Shown here: positions 1 to 14,100 of the stretch, piece after piece
How the letters are laid out: each line of letters starts with the position of its first letter
Numbering within the stretch: the stretch's first letter is position 1
DNA from: Antedon mediterranea
Taxonomy: Eukaryota > Echinodermata > Crinoidea > Comatulida > Antedonidae
Assembly: GCF_964355755.1 (NCBI RefSeq)
Contig: NC_092675.1
Location: forward strand, 17,003,312 to 17,067,311
Reading direction: 5' to 3'
DNA: 64,000 bases
Position numbers and translations under genes: made by a program
The notes under the pieces: generated by a model
The model's input: the letters and a program-made list of their open reading frames with translations, nothing else
Told to the model about the DNA's origin: nothing
Databases searched by the model: none

Positions 1-87
1 CTACACAACCTTCTCCGCTGTGTACCGCAATGGCCTGATCTACAAACACCATCACCAGCCGCCAAATCAAAATGGTGTTTAGTCGTC
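1..87 (+). other. Possible edge of an upstream coding exon
   Basis: The first 87 bases are richer in GC and CpG than what follows. Read in frame 2 they give an open stretch ending at TAG (85-87), with the C-terminus KHHHQPPNQNGV. On the minus strand the same bases contain an ATG at 38-40 with G at -3 and G at +4, starting MVFVDQAIAVHSGEG and running off the window. Either could be real: the last exon of a plus-strand neighbour or the first exon of a minus-strand one. I do not recognise either peptide, and no splice site confirms one. Confidence 0.22.
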
Positions 88-289
88 GTAGTAGTAGTAG
101 TCGTATCGACCGATCGCGGAATTGAAGTTTTAATTAATTACACCTATTCTTTGGAACAGAATGTATTTTGTAAATCACGGTTTCGCTCAGTGAGTACAAC
201 GCTGTGGCCATTGAAATTAATGCTTAGTAGGTTCAAGTTCGAATCCGCGATATGTGTAAATAATAAATATCTTGGCAAAATATCTAAAC

Positions 290-1440
290 CACAATGTACT
301 GTAATTACAAAAGTAGCAAGAAAGATACCAAACCTCATGCAAAAAAAATATCAAAATATAAAAAAACCATTAAAATTTTTAAAAATGTAAATGAAAAAAA
401 AAAAAAAAGCACACAAACACAAATAAAATGATTCAAAAGTCGTGTTTCCACAAAATATCATATATATATAAAAGTTTGTGTCTGCCGAGCGCATCATCTA
501 ATTTGGAGTAGTGAATGCACCTTTTGTCCGTTTTATTATTCCAATACTCACATCTTAATTCTATAACTTAATTCATATTTGTTATTAAAATGTTTTAATA
601 TGCCGACTGATTAACAGACGTCACTTTCTGATGTGCACCCTAGATTAATATTCACACAGCACAAAGTTCAATATCCAGTTTTGCGCTTTATAATACTTAA
701 TCATCCCAAGCAAATTATTATTAAGGCAGACAATACTGTACGGAGCACAGGTTATTGCTAGACCACACTTATTACAAAAGTAGCAAATAGGTAACAAATC
801 TCTCAAACAAACAAAAATGCAAAATATAAAAAACCATTGAAATAAAAAAAAAATGTAAATGAAAAAAAAAAAACGATTCCAAATGGTTTGATATATTGTT
901 GAACATGAAAACAACTTAACAATTTGTGTTTCTGCAGCAATGTGTTTCTGCAGAAATGTGTTTCTGCAGCAATGTGTTTCTGCAGCAATGTGTTTCTGCA
1001 GCAATGTGTTTCATTCGATTTTTATTGTATGTATCAAATAATTAATACACCACGAAAAACACCCAAAATAATATAGTTTGGTATTTTATACTTTCATTAG
1101 TGTGTGTGTGCATCATCTAACTAATTCACAGCACAATTTTTGTTTAGCGTTTTTTATTTTTGTAAAGTCTGAACAGTAAAAAGTAAAATCTAAAGTTTCA
1201 TATCCAGTATTGCTTTCATTTTTTAGCTTACAGATATTTTAAAGTGAAGGGATAGCGTATAACAAAATCAATGGCCATAACATAGTTCCTAATTTTATTC
1301 TTGACACAATTTGTATTTATTTTGTTAATTTGTACTTTTATCAGAGTGTGCTTTTATTATACCATACATGCAAAGTATAAAACCACATATTAAGGCAGAA
1401 AAGACCGTGCAGAGCACCCGTTCTAGCGTATTGTAAGTCG
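290..1440. repeat. Diverged local duplications
   Basis: The stretch around 295-400 recurs at about 769-875, sharing TTACAAAAGTAGCAA, AAAACCATT and AAATGTAAATGAAAAA in the same order. A second pair shares TTAAGGCAGA followed by GGAGCAC or AGAGCAC (about 721 and 1391). A third shares TTCATATCCAGTATTG or TTCAATATCCAGTTTTG (about 668 and 1197). The order suggests an old tandemly duplicated element with indels, not a gene. Confidence 0.5.
925..1012. repeat. 16-bp tandem repeat, about 5.5 copies
   Basis: Five units of TGTGTTTCTGCAGCAA (one carries CAGAAA) plus a partial sixth unit. The array is nearly perfect, so it is young. It creates minus-strand ORF shadows rich in the HIAAETHC peptide, which I do not consider coding. 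Confidence 0.9.
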
Positions 1441-2219
1441 TTCAAAACGATTTACAAACATCTCATAATGTCATTTACCAAACACTCTAAAGCTCGCAAA
1501 TTACGACATGTGGAACATGCAGCTGATACACCTAGGGTACCAAAAGCAAGCTAACAACTTGCCTGTACTTTACATCTAAATTTTTACAACGCGACGATGT
1601 TTTTCAGCTTTTATAAACTTGTCCTAGCCTAGGCCGGTATTATTTTCTTACACGCGCGCCGGGTCGATCGCGGTCACTACTTCTTCGCATGCAGCTAAAG
1701 TAAAATGACTTCACGTTAAAGCGGGTCGTCACAGAGTCTCATGCATTTTAATGAAGCAAACTTGCTGAGAGTGTTTTCCACCACCACGCAACACATGCGA
1801 CGCGAGATTTATCGAAACTCCGAGCCATCGACTGACGATCATGTTTTTGACGATTAAAATCACGGCATATTCAACGACCTGGTTTAAACGATCGTTTAAA
1901 AATTAGCGGTCCGGCTCAATCATCATTACATTATATTTAGTGATTTGAAAAAAACAAAAAAACCTCTTTTCAGTCCTGCCTCTTTTGTCATGATGTCATC
2001 GCGATGTGTTTATGAGAATCATCGACGGGAAAGCAAATAAAACAACAAGGGTCATGAAATGCTGCAGCATTGTTAATATTTTAATAGTAATACGTTTTAA
2101 TAAAATGTAGGCCTAACGGGATAATTTTCATAGGCACTATACAGTCCTAGCCTTTGTTTTTATTCTACTTAATAAATGGGCGCGTAGTATAGTAGCACTG
2201 ACCATGTGGCTTCATCAAC

Positions 2220-2450
2220 TCTATTGATCGTCGGAGGTACCGCTACAGTACTCTATAATACGGGAGTGACGATCACAAAGGATGCCAACCTGCTTACTGG
2301 AACGCGACCAAGCTCACCACGCGGCTTTTATCAACTTGCTCCTTTTACACTTAACTGTGAATGATCGTTGGTAACGCTAGAGATTGATAGTACACAAAGG
2401 ATGTCGACGTACATGCTTGGTGGAATGTGATCAAGCTGACGATGTGCTCC
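2220..2450. repeat. Diverged tandem duplication
   Basis: Two neighbouring copies share GATCGT(C/T)GG, a tract ending ACAAAGGATG, and later GGAA(C/T)G(C/T)GA(C/T)CAAGCT. The copies are well diverged. No coding frame is apparent. Confidence 0.45.
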
Positions 2451-2554
2451 GACGTACTATTTTCACTATGAAAATGTGCAAACCATCGGTGATTAATGAC
2501 CGTCGAAACGATATGTGTTTTTAAAATCTATTTAATTTTTTTCAAAAAATACGC

Positions 2555-2586
2555 CCCCCCCCCCCCCCCTTGCTAGATCCGCTACT
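2555..2586 (-). mobile_element. Poly-C plus hAT-like terminus
   Basis: A run of about 17 C is followed by TTGCTAGATCCGCTACTG. Its reverse complement, CAGTAGCGGATCTAGCAA, has the CAG(T/G)(A/G)GCG start typical of hAT-type terminal repeats. The other end of this copy was not found, so it may be a truncated relic. Confidence 0.4.
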
Positions 2587-4985
2587 GGGTTACTGCTAGT
2601 TAGTGTTTAATAGCCACAATTTGGATCATGGTTGTATGGTTAGAGATCTTTCTCTCATCCTGTGACAAGGGATTTGTATGTGTTTTCATGTATATTTATT
2701 TTAAAGCATCCTATATAATTGGCGATTTTTCACTGTTGGATGTAGTTGAAATCAAATAATCTCCTCTGATGATAGAACATTAAAAAGTCCTAAACTAAAA
2801 TATATGTTGAGTTTTGATTATTAATATAAATACATTCATAAACAACATGCTTTCAATTTGATTTTATGGGATCTTTATAATCTGATGTTCGATTGGCCAG
2901 TATAAATCATGTGATTAAAAAAATATTAGTTTTCAAAGCTACAGTATGTATTATATTACCCCCAGGGTAATGACAAGGAAAAAATGAGATACTAGACTTA
3001 AATTGGTTTGTATTTAAGTGTTTATTGGCGTTCTGAGACTTACAGTTGAGTACCAGTATGTTGTGAAGTAATAGAAAATGAAAACTATTCATTATTTATA
3101 TTTGATAAAACATAAAAGAAGCTTTTTATATGGTATTTATCTTCTTAAATTTCTTGCAAACTGTCACATATCGATATCAAAAGTAATATCACTTTAGTAA
3201 ACTATATTATATCAGGTGTCGGACAGTTTTAAATATGATATTAACATTTAATGATGTCTGTCTGATTTTTGGAAATCTGTATTACACTCTAAAATGTGAC
3301 AGCTAACAAAATATATTGCAGTCTTATACAAAAGTCTTGGAGTATGTAAGATATTAAAGTATACAAAGTTTGCAATGTGCACTCAAATGGCATATTCCAT
3401 AATGTGTGATTATTGTTTCGTAATATAGTCATCCTTGACACCCTTGGGCTGGTCTAATGCGTCATCAAATAATTGATATTGGTAAAAAGGTAAACATTTT
3501 GACACACATAGCGTTTCATACATACAACACTATGCACATACAGTAGTAAAACAATACTAACTACATAAAAAAGACAAAAATTAGACTAAGGGCAAGTCTA
3601 CTTTAGGACATCTAAGCTTGAAAGTAGATGCGTCTCATGATCACATTCTAAATGAAGCCAATTTTCTCTCACATACCGGTACTTGATTTCCCAGACATAA
3701 ACTAGTAATTTAATGTTTGCGTGACAAGAAGCATGAGTATGCATACTGATTTGTATTTAACGATTCTAATTCACTTTAAATTTCCTAAAAACAACTTGAA
3801 CTATACCAGTATTCCTACCAGCAAACAGCTGGTTAAAGCGTTTAATCATACTTTTATTACCATTTAAACCAATTGGATATTTTCATAGTTTTAATTAATT
3901 AAGTTATTTTAATGTATATTAGGAATGAAAATATTTTTATAGCAAAAATTTCTTCTGGATAGTTTACATCACATTGCACTTACAAATGAATAGTTTAAAT
4001 TTAAATATCTTGGTAACTGATATGCAAGCATCTTTCATCTTTTTTAATAGTTTATCCATTTTATATTTTTTAATAGTTGATCGGTTTTTAGATCTAAAAT
4101 TGTACAAGTTTTTTTTCCTTGTTTTATTTTATCTCAGCCTGTTATTGAATATTGGTTGGCCCTTTATGAATAAAATTGTAACAAATAAAGAAAAAAAAAT
4201 ATCCCATGCTTTTAAAGGTCAATTCAATTTTATAAATGAAACGAATATATATTTGAAATAATGTAGTTACTTTAATTTAAATGACGATTAAGCACTAAAA
4301 TAAACATTTTTAAATGTATACAGTAAAATTACAGAATAAAGCTCTTTTAAATGTCATATTACTCAGAATACAAGACTGTGCAAGAAATTCAGAACGGCAA
4401 ACTAGTTAATAGATTTTAAACTATAAACCAGGTATTGGTTTGCCAATTGCTTGTTTCAATTTCAAAATCTTTAGAAAGGATATTAATTTAATTAGTTTGG
4501 TGCCATAGCAACTAGATCACTGCTGAGTGAGTATTTTGAGATTTTACTAATGACACAGTTTTTGACGCAAAGTTTTCGAGACAAATTATAGAGAGGTACA
4601 GACAGGACATAATTTTGGGAAGGAGAAGAGAAAGAAAATTATACATTGATAATACTCCCACAGATTAATAATGTGGTATTATATAGAGGGGGGAGGGAGT
4701 ATTATTAGTGATATAATATACACGCACAAGAATGTGAATTTAAATGTGGTGGTGAATTGAGCTTAAAATGAATGAGGTATCTTTCACTCAGCTTAATCAA
4801 CACAGTACTCGACCAAGAAACATCAGAAAGTACTTTTTTTAACCATCCACCCTGAATATTTCACACCCTAAACTTGTTCAAACCCTTATCTACATCCCTG
4901 CACCTACACACTATATACACTATATACGGGAATGGTATTTATTTAACGTTATGTTCTGATCATTGCTTGTAACTTAATCTTAAAG

Positions 4986-5165
4986 ATTCTTGAGGATAGT
5001 GAGAAAGACAAGGGGCGAGGAATTCATATCGTGGTGTTAAACCAAGCTAGTGGCAGTGTGATGGCAAGCAGAGTCTTTGACACATATACAGCACATGCTG
5101 ATGCTGCTATGGTTTTGTTCCTCAACATGATATCTGATGGCCGCATTATCATAATGACAGTGAAG
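4986..5165 (+). CDS. POMGNT1: POMGNT1 exon a (stem domain)
   Basis: 180 nt, starting in phase 0 after TTAAAG and ending before GTAGGT. It encodes [20 protein letters not shown] through to RIIIMTVK, aligning with the start of the human stem domain (VLEDEAREQGRG). The acceptor has a weak pyrimidine tract, so the left boundary is the least certain in the gene. Confidence 0.9.
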
Positions 5166-8100
5166 GTAGGTATCTTATGTCAAGTTATTGACATTGACAA
5201 CAAAGCATTGGGTGGGTTTGTATACCATTCACTGGAATGGTAAGTGCACCAAGGCAGGACATTGAGCAAACCTTACCAAGATAGGAACTCGTAATAGTCC
5301 TGTGATCTTATGTCTGACTGCGACAAATACCATCAGTACTGTACTATACATATTCTTTGTGGCGTGCAATGTCAGTTATTTGAATGGCCGTGGAACTGAT
5401 CGTGTCGCAGCCACAGATAAACCCTTTGTTCTCTTGAGCTCGGTATCCGGTTGTTAGATTGCCTTGAGTGCACTAAGCTAGAGAAAGCAGAGGGCGGGAC
5501 ACAGTATATACAGGCAATACTGATATACCAGAGGTTTATTGGTAGGTGTAAGAGACATAGCTAGAGAAAGCGTAGGGTGGGACACAGTATATACAGGCAA
5601 TACTGATATACCAGAGGTTCATTGGTAGGTGTAAGAGACATAGCTAGAGAAAGTGTAGGGTGGGACACAGTATATACAGGCAATACTGATATACCAGAGG
5701 TTTATTGGTAGGTGTAAGAGACATAGCTAGAGAAAGCGTAGGGTGTGACATAGTATATACAGGCAATACTGATATACCAGAGGTTTATTGGTAGGTGTAA
5801 GAGACATAGCTAGAGAAAGCGTAGGGTGGGACACAGTATATACAGGCAATACTGATATACCAGAGGTTTATTGGTAGGTGTAAGAGACATAGCTAGAGAA
5901 AGCGTAGGGTGGGACACAGTATATACAGGCAATACTGATATACCAGAGGTTTATTGGTAGGTGTAAGAGACATAGCTAGAGAAAGCGTAGGGTGGGACAC
6001 AGTATATACAGGCAATACTGATATACCAGAGGTTTATTGGTAAGTGTAAGAGACATAGCTAGAGAAAGCGTAGGGTGTGACATAGTATATACAGGCAATA
6101 CTGATATACCAGAGGTTTATTGGTAGGTGTAAGAGACATAGCTAGAGAAAGCATAGGGTGGGACATAGTATATACAGGCAATACTGATATACCAGAGGTT
6201 TATTGGTAGGTGTAAGAGACATAGCTAGAGAAAGCGTAGGGTGGGACATGGTGTAGTTATTGGTTTCATTGATGGATACAATATGAAAAGTTGGTTGGCT
6301 AAAATACCTTATAATAAAAAGATTTGGAAAATTTTTAGAGCTTTCCATCTAGTTTGTTTCTGTTTAAATGAAATTAAGTTATTATCAGTAATCTCAGAAC
6401 TACTTCGACATTTAATTTTACATTTTTGGTTGGAGGCAATGTTTTAATAATTCTATATTTCACATATGTTTTTTTACATAAATCTCGGATCTATAAAAAA
6501 TATGTGAAATTGTCTACATTTGTTTAATATCCAAGATTTATTTTCGGCAATTGTGCATTTATGTGTTGAATTTTTATTCAAGATTATAAAAAAATTGACA
6601 AGTGAAATATTATGGATTAGTCCTACTTTCTATAGTAATATAGAAATTTAAATATTTTATATTTAATAAAAGAATTTACTCTTTATGAATAATTCTTAAT
6701 GAGAAGTACTAGCATAAACTGTTTGTTTACAGTTCAAGATTTTCAATATGTATTTACTGTAGTGTGTTTAAATTAGGAAAAAATAATGTTGATTTTTTAG
6801 ATATTGAGGTAATATGTTTCAATTTAGTGACTATTCAATGTTCAACTGGTAATAGTACATCCTATATTTCTTTTCAAAATTCAATTTAGTAAAAATGGAA
6901 AACAGAGAAGAAATAAAGTCCATGAATCCAGAATCTTTTCTTTTTGTTCAAAAGGTTAAAAATTCCTTGCTTCGAAATTTATTCTGTAACAGAACTGGCA
7001 ATTGAGAATTATTTTGCACCAGGATAGTACTTAAGTGAAAATTTGAGACATTATCTTCATCATCTAAGATTTAAGGGAAAACAATATAAATGTAAAAATA
7101 TAAAGTGACAAATTTACATGATTGTTGTTGCTGATAAATCTATCCCCAGATCTTTTTGGCAAGGCAAATTTCTTGGGTACCTTTCTGTAACAGTTGACTG
7201 GATACTACTAAAGTCAAAATATTATTTACATAATTGATTATTTATGACAATATTTTAATTTATCATGTGATTTAACAATTATAATTGATGAATTATTCAT
7301 GTCATAATTGAAGATAGTTTATAGGCTAATTGCTTTAGAAAGCAAACCATGTGACAACACAGTCACATGTTTACTACCCTCATATGCAAATATAACTCAT
7401 TTGTATACTGATTTTATATGTTAAAATTGTATGATCAACCTAAATAAATAATCAATTATAGTCTCTCTATCATTTAATTAAAATCTCTAATTGGGGCTCT
7501 AAATAACGATGGCTTTCAATTGTGCAGGAGATCTATGAGGAAGCTACCTGACACATTTGGTACCATACTTATACTAATATAATAGCTTCAGTTGTATAAT
7601 TACAGTATTATTATTTACTGCAGTAATATAACTAAATACAAAATTGTTGGGACTAAAATCCGATTGTTAGCGCCTTCTGCGACCTTTAAATTGAATATTA
7701 AACACATTTAATTGACAGATATTTTTTTCATTACTGTAAAAATTGAATTTTATTTGAAATCTTGCATTCAAAATTAAATCTATTGGTATCAATGTATAAT
7801 ATGAATGAATGTTATTGATTGAATCTTTTAGTTGAAAACAACATTGTTTCCCGTGGTGAGCCATATAGTGAGACCTTTCTGATGAAAATTGATAATTATT
7901 AGTGACTTCTTCACCTCTGAGTCATATTAATTTCAATTTTTACCCTTTTTGAATCAATTTTCCATAGGATGAAGGGTCATTCCATCTGAAAGACACTGCT
8001 AGAAATTTACTGAAACTCCTTGGAAGTCAGAATGTGATGCAGTTTGGATGGCGCGACATGTGGGCTATGGTTACCCAGAAAAAAGGAAAACATGGTAAGT

Positions 8101-11100
8101 ATGATAGGTATGTTAAGATTCGTGATTTATAAGTACAGTTTTTTAAAGAAATAAATAGCTGATCTTAGATCTATGCCATTTTTTATAAAGAATAGAAAAA
8201 TATTGGTAAAAACCAAAAGGGCCAGTTTGAATTTGCATTTATTTAAATACATCTACAAATCACAGAGAAAACTGAATTGCTTGGGATTTACAAAAAAAGA
8301 AAAATATAATAAGCAACCAAATACAAAAGGATATAACAAGAGAGAAATATTAAAAAATTGAGTTCAAGTACTCAACAGGAAAAATACAGATTGAAATCTC
8401 ACTATCTCAAAATCCTCAAAGATTTCAAAAAGATGTGTGTTCATTTAAGCATGCCTTTTGTCATGCATCACTCCGTAGGGATCTTATCTTTGTTAATTTA
8501 ATTAATCTTGTAATCTTAATAAATTATGTCTTTCTTAATAATAAATAAGACAACTTAACTCTAATAAATTACAGACTTGAAAACAAGGCTAAATTTAGGC
8601 AGTTAAAGTTTGAATTATGAATAATTAATTTCATAAATGTGTAATGAATAATTGTTTCATATGAAGGGATTAATGTATTGATTAAAAATTGTACATAAAT
8701 AAATAGAGGAATTATGTAAATTTGTGCACTGATATATGTATAAAATATTATTTTTATTCATATTTTAATAAAAGTAATGCAGTAATTAATATTTTAATGC
8801 ATTATATTAATATTTATTATTACATTAACAGCTTACAAACCAGCTTAATATCCCAAACCCAAACCATTTCACTAGATATTTTAATTCTAATGTAATTAAT
8901 ATTCAAAAAATTTAGACCAAAAATATTAAAAGTAAAAAGTTAAGAAATTACATACGGTAAGTTGAATATGTTTGAATTTAAAGGGTTTCACTTTTAATTT
9001 GAATTTAATATAATAATTTTGGGAAAAAGTATTCAGATGTTTCTCATCTCATGTGCATGAACATTTAGGGGTCTGATTGAGACAAGTTTAATACTTCTAA
9101 ACCAGATCCCAGCCAAAAAAAAAGTAGAAATATTATGTTAAAATGTTTAATATTTATTTTAAATAATATGTTTTTCGGTTGAATAAATATTACGAAACTC
9201 AAACTCAACATTACATTTATTGAAAATACTATACTTAATATTATTACTATGTATATAAAAATAATAAGATGGCAGATTTTTATAGTTGAGGATTGTTGAA
9301 ATAAAATGTAAATCTGTATTAAGAGTTATACTTAAAATGTTAACCTACTGTAACACCTTGACTGTCATCTTTATTGAGTTGATCTCTATTTTTGTAAATA
9401 TAATTTGTAGGTAAAATTACAATCAATAGTTTTAGTGAGATTTGTTTGTAGTCGGTAGGCATGAAAATGAAACCACTGGAAACTTGATTTATGTAATAAT
9501 AATTAAATAATAATAATATTTATTACATTAATACTTATTATTATTGGTTATTGCCAATCACAAATACAACAACAACAAACAACTAAAAAGTGGCAGGAAA
9601 CAGGAACTAAATCCCTATGACAATTAGAACCAGTGTAACCCTCTTACCGAATATTAGAAAATATCATCAACAAAAATATTTTTTAAAAATCATTCATAAA
9701 AGTACAAAAAAACACTTTACTCCAACAAGAAATTCATTTTGAGTTTAAACAATATGTTTGGAAATTATAACTGACTTCATCATGAATTTCTTTCAACAAT
9801 CGCGGAAAAATAGGAATTATTTACCGATGAGTCGAAACAGAATAACTGCTCTTGTTCCATTAATAGGGAGCCTTAGAGACAGGCGACGGCAGTGTGCAAC
9901 CGAGTTGCAATTTACAGTGTGCATGCGGATACAAGAAAACTTCCATGGACCATTGAAGGCAACGCGATTTGGCATTGCATGGAGGCGACAATGCACGGCT
10001 GTTTCTGATTTGCGCATTGCACACTGCCGCGTTGCCTGTTTCGAAAGCTCCCTCACATTTTAAACTAAATCTTACACCAAATAATTGTTATTAGTTTGAT
10101 CTTTCTATAGTAATTCCAGCTTCGATCAGCCATCAAATCCCATTTCCTATCTGTAATTTGACACTATCAAATTTTGATTGTTAGATGTTTAAAATCTCAC
10201 ATGAATACTTCACTACACCAATATATATTATGCTCCTGTTTGTAACTATCAACTTTATGAACATAAAAACATGGTAGGCATAATGTACATCTGTAAACAT
10301 CAAGATCATTATTTGGATAGTAATTTACTAAACATTAAAAACATCAAATGTGCCTAAGAATTGCAAACTTTGGTGATTTTATGAGTGTTCTCCTTGCCAT
10401 TAATTGCATATCAGCATATTCACGACATCATGCATGAGTTATGTCACAAAACAGTGATATACAGTAGCTTCATCTAAAATTATAACATGATGATCTGTTT
10501 TTGTCTTCTGATTCCCTTGGGGTAATGGGCTAACATTGTTTGTTTAATTGATTGATGGTAATAGATGTCTGATAGTCAATTATCCAAGTAATACTAAACT
10601 ACCTTATTGAAAAGAATACAAGGCAATTCGATTAATAATAACAGTATCTTGCAATTAAGTGGCATAACAGTTTTGTGATTACATAATAAGCTTACTTGCT
10701 TATCAATCCCAGGTTCAAATCTTAGACCTGTAACTATTTATATTCAATAAATAGTACAACTGTACCTAAGTTCCTAATTTCTAGATGGATCACTTTTTAG
10801 CTTTAATTATACTTTTAGCATATTATTGGTGCATACCAATTCCATATTCTTGGTTGAAGTCCTAGACTGATCACTACTTAGATTTATTTATAACAATTTA
10901 GTTGAACTATTACTTGGTGCTTGCATACCAATTCCATATTCTTGGTTGAAGTCTTAGACTGATCACTACTTAGATTTATTTATAACAATTTAGTTGAACT
11001 ATTACTTGGTGCTTGCATACCAATTCCATATTCTTGGTTGAAGTCCTAGACTGATCACTACTTAGATTTATTTATAACAATTTAGTTGAACTATTACTTG

Positions 11101-14100
11101 GTGCTTGCATACCAATTCCATATTCTTGGTTGAAGTCTTAGACTGATCACTACTTAGATTTATTTATAACAATTTAGTTGAACTATTACCATGGTGCTTG
11201 CATACCAATTCCATATTCTTGGTTGAAGTCTTAGACTGATCACTACTTAGATTTATTTAAACATTTAGTGGAACAAATACTCTGTACTTTTACAAATTCC
11301 AATGTTCCAAATCCTAGTTTTTTTCAATTATAACTACTATTATTCTAATGGTTAGTTGCAATGCTATATGTACAGAACACATCAAGAAGACAATGTTTAA
11401 AATGTGACCCGCTTTTTGCCTATTTAAAATGCACATTACTCTCCACTTGTGATAATCTTGTACCTTGAATTATGTGTAATGAATGTGCCAAAGGGCTTTG
11501 ATTCGCCATCGATTGTTTAATTTCCATGTTGTTGACTTGAAGTCTGTTTCTCATTACAATAGTTTAAATATAGAAACCAGGTAAATGTAATTTTCTATTC
11601 AGGAAGTCCTCTGAATGCTTACCTATATGAATAACGTTCCATGTCTTTTTAACAATTTTTTCCTAAGATCTTTTTGATCTTTTTGCTATTTTGTCTAAGT
11701 ACAGTAATTAACAGAAAATGAAAACTATATTAATACTTTTATTATTTAATATTTACAAAAGTACTGGATGTATATAAAATGCGTTACAATGTTTGTTGTT
11801 CAGTATAAACATACTATTCTAATTTTAACTCAAAATATTTGTTTTTAGGTCATCTATTTGTCGAAGAGCATCACAGAGCGCCAGATGTATCCAAGTGGGG
11901 TGCTCCAGTTTTAATCAAGACCACCGTTCCTTTAGTTCCCAAAGAAGGTAGGTTCATTTAGTGTTACTGATTGGCTATTTAAACAATTTATTTTTCATTA
12001 AAAAATACACAAAATGACAAGAATGAAACAATAAAACATGTAAAACTCTTCTTTTTTTTAAATTGATGATAACCACATTAAAGTATATTAATTTCTTTTG
12101 ATAGAAGTAGAATGCAATTGGCCTGACACAGAAACGAATCGTCGTCGCCAAGAGTTTTGTAGCAAGATAGAAGGCTATGGTAGTCTATGCAGTTGTACAG
12201 ATCCAGCTCCAATTGAAATGAAGCCAGAAAAGGTAAGAGAGTAGCTATTGAAGTTTGATTTTTAAAGACATTATCACTAAAGCTACAGTATTGCTCCACA
12301 CTTTATACCATCACAGTCAATATCATCATTCTCTACATCAACATAATATAGAATGACTTGCAATGAGAAGCAGCTATTGTCATTTTAAAATTTCGAAATA
12401 AATGTGCTGTGTCTTCCACAATATCCATCATTTTTATTGTCCGTCGTGAAACCTATCCATCATTCCCTGTTTTTCTTGTATATATTTTTTTATAAAGTTT
12501 AATTTAATACATTAATACGTTTGATGATTCCAAAATATATAAACAAATGTTTAAAAAAACAAAGTTATGTAATGAATATCCTAGGCTCATTAAGCATTAG
12601 TATTAAGATTTATATTCTGTTCATGATCATATGTATGAGAGAAAACTTTCTTACTCTGATTTCAAATTTACTAAATAAATTAAACTAGATAAAATAAAAA
12701 TTCTTCTGAATGGTTGAAATATTTTTCCTGTCCAGTTGGCTCTCATAATTCTCATCAGATATTTGATTGATTTCAGTGTAATGGATACTTTATTATTTAC
12801 TCGCATTCTCTACATTAATATGATATTTTTACCAAGCTTATTATCGATTTAGTTTTAAAATCGAAGTAATCCTTAAATAAGAACATTTTAGAACATTCGT
12901 TGCAGACTTTTAACCTAGATATGTATCATGCATTTTGTTTGAAGTAAATATTTATCTGCTATATTGAATTTTACCCTAGTTACACCATTAATGCGATATG
13001 TGTTGCCAGATTGTAATTGGTGCACTAATGATTTTATGTCATTAGTAAATTATTCTTTGCAGTACTTCAAATGTTTCAAAAAGTAAATTCAGTAAATTTG
13101 AGTAAATTGTGTCGACATTTTGGTTGTTTTAGAAACATGTTCTGGAGTAAATATTGAAATACTCTCACTTTATTTTTTTTTATTACCTCATGACTATTAA
13201 CTCATTACTATTAAAATAGACATAATAATACATATTCAAACTTTATGTTCAGTATGTTTAATTGAACATAACTTTATATAAGGTACTATTAATTAATACA
13301 GTATTATTATTTAATTAATATTTATGTACCATACTTTTCTTTTATAAAAAATGTTACTTTAGTATTGAGTAATATTATTATAAATGTTGATGTATTTTGG
13401 GTTTTAAATGATAGCCTGTTTATGCTTTTTACCTGTCCATCCTATTCTTTTTGCTATGTATTTTGTATGCGGCAGTGATGAAGTTAAATATATTAACTAC
13501 ATGAAACAATATTATTAAATAATTTTGTTTTCTTTGTAGCTTGTACCAAATAATATAGAAGATGTTCCAGTGATAGTGATAGCCAGTAACCGTCCTAATT
13601 ACCTATATAGAATGCTAATTGCTCTACTATCCGCCCAAGGAGGTAATTATAACATATCCTATCTGGTTTTACAATGGCATTGCTCTATATAATAATAATA
13701 ATAATAGCCAGTTAATAGTGAAATGCTTGGTAATAGTTGTGACCCAGGTAATGTACCTTCAGGTTGATTACTATTGAACACATACCTTAATTAAAACTTA
13801 TCTTATCTTCGAGGGCTGATACAACAGAAGATATTAAGCTGACTAGCATGTTTCATCTTTTTTGCAAATAGATAACTAGTGCTTAGCCTAGACATGAAGT
13901 CTACATTCAAATCAATTGTAATTTTATTAAGATGTTTCCCATGTCTGTATATATCTATTCGTCAATTGATTACAATAGAACAAATGTGGACTATATGGAT
14001 ACAATTAGCTCTCAGATGCACAGTACCTGTGATAATAAGCTCCAGTCCCTCTTACTGTTTAAAATGGAAAAGGGCTTCTATAAATTGAATCTACAGTCTA

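Larger units (their letters stand above)
88..4985. other. AT-rich flank upstream of the first POMGNT1 exon seen
   Basis: No recognisable exon was found here, although the POMGNT1 N-terminal exons should lie in or beyond it. It contains diverged repeated segments (290-1440), a 16-bp tandem repeat (925-1012), a CpG-richer stretch (about 1620-1920) that could be a promoter but has no convincing ORF, a diverged local duplication (about 2220-2450) and a poly-C run with a hAT-like terminus (about 2555-2586). A 95-codon ORF at 3974-4261 is dominated by F, L, I, K and N codons, as expected of AT-rich chance ORFs. Confidence 0.5.

Noticed and set aside
645-1004. 119-codon minus-strand ORF
   Set aside because: It reads through the 16-bp tandem repeat and AT-rich sequence; repetitive peptide with no domain.
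3974-4261. 95-codon plus-strand ORF with a hydrophobic stretch, considered as the POMGNT1 membrane-anchor exon
   Set aside because: No sequence similarity to the family N-terminus, no suitable splice sites in phase, and composition typical of AT-rich chance ORFs.
9758-10063. Overlapping ORFs on both strands
   Set aside because: They coincide with a GC-richer MITE with inverted ends; no domain in either frame.
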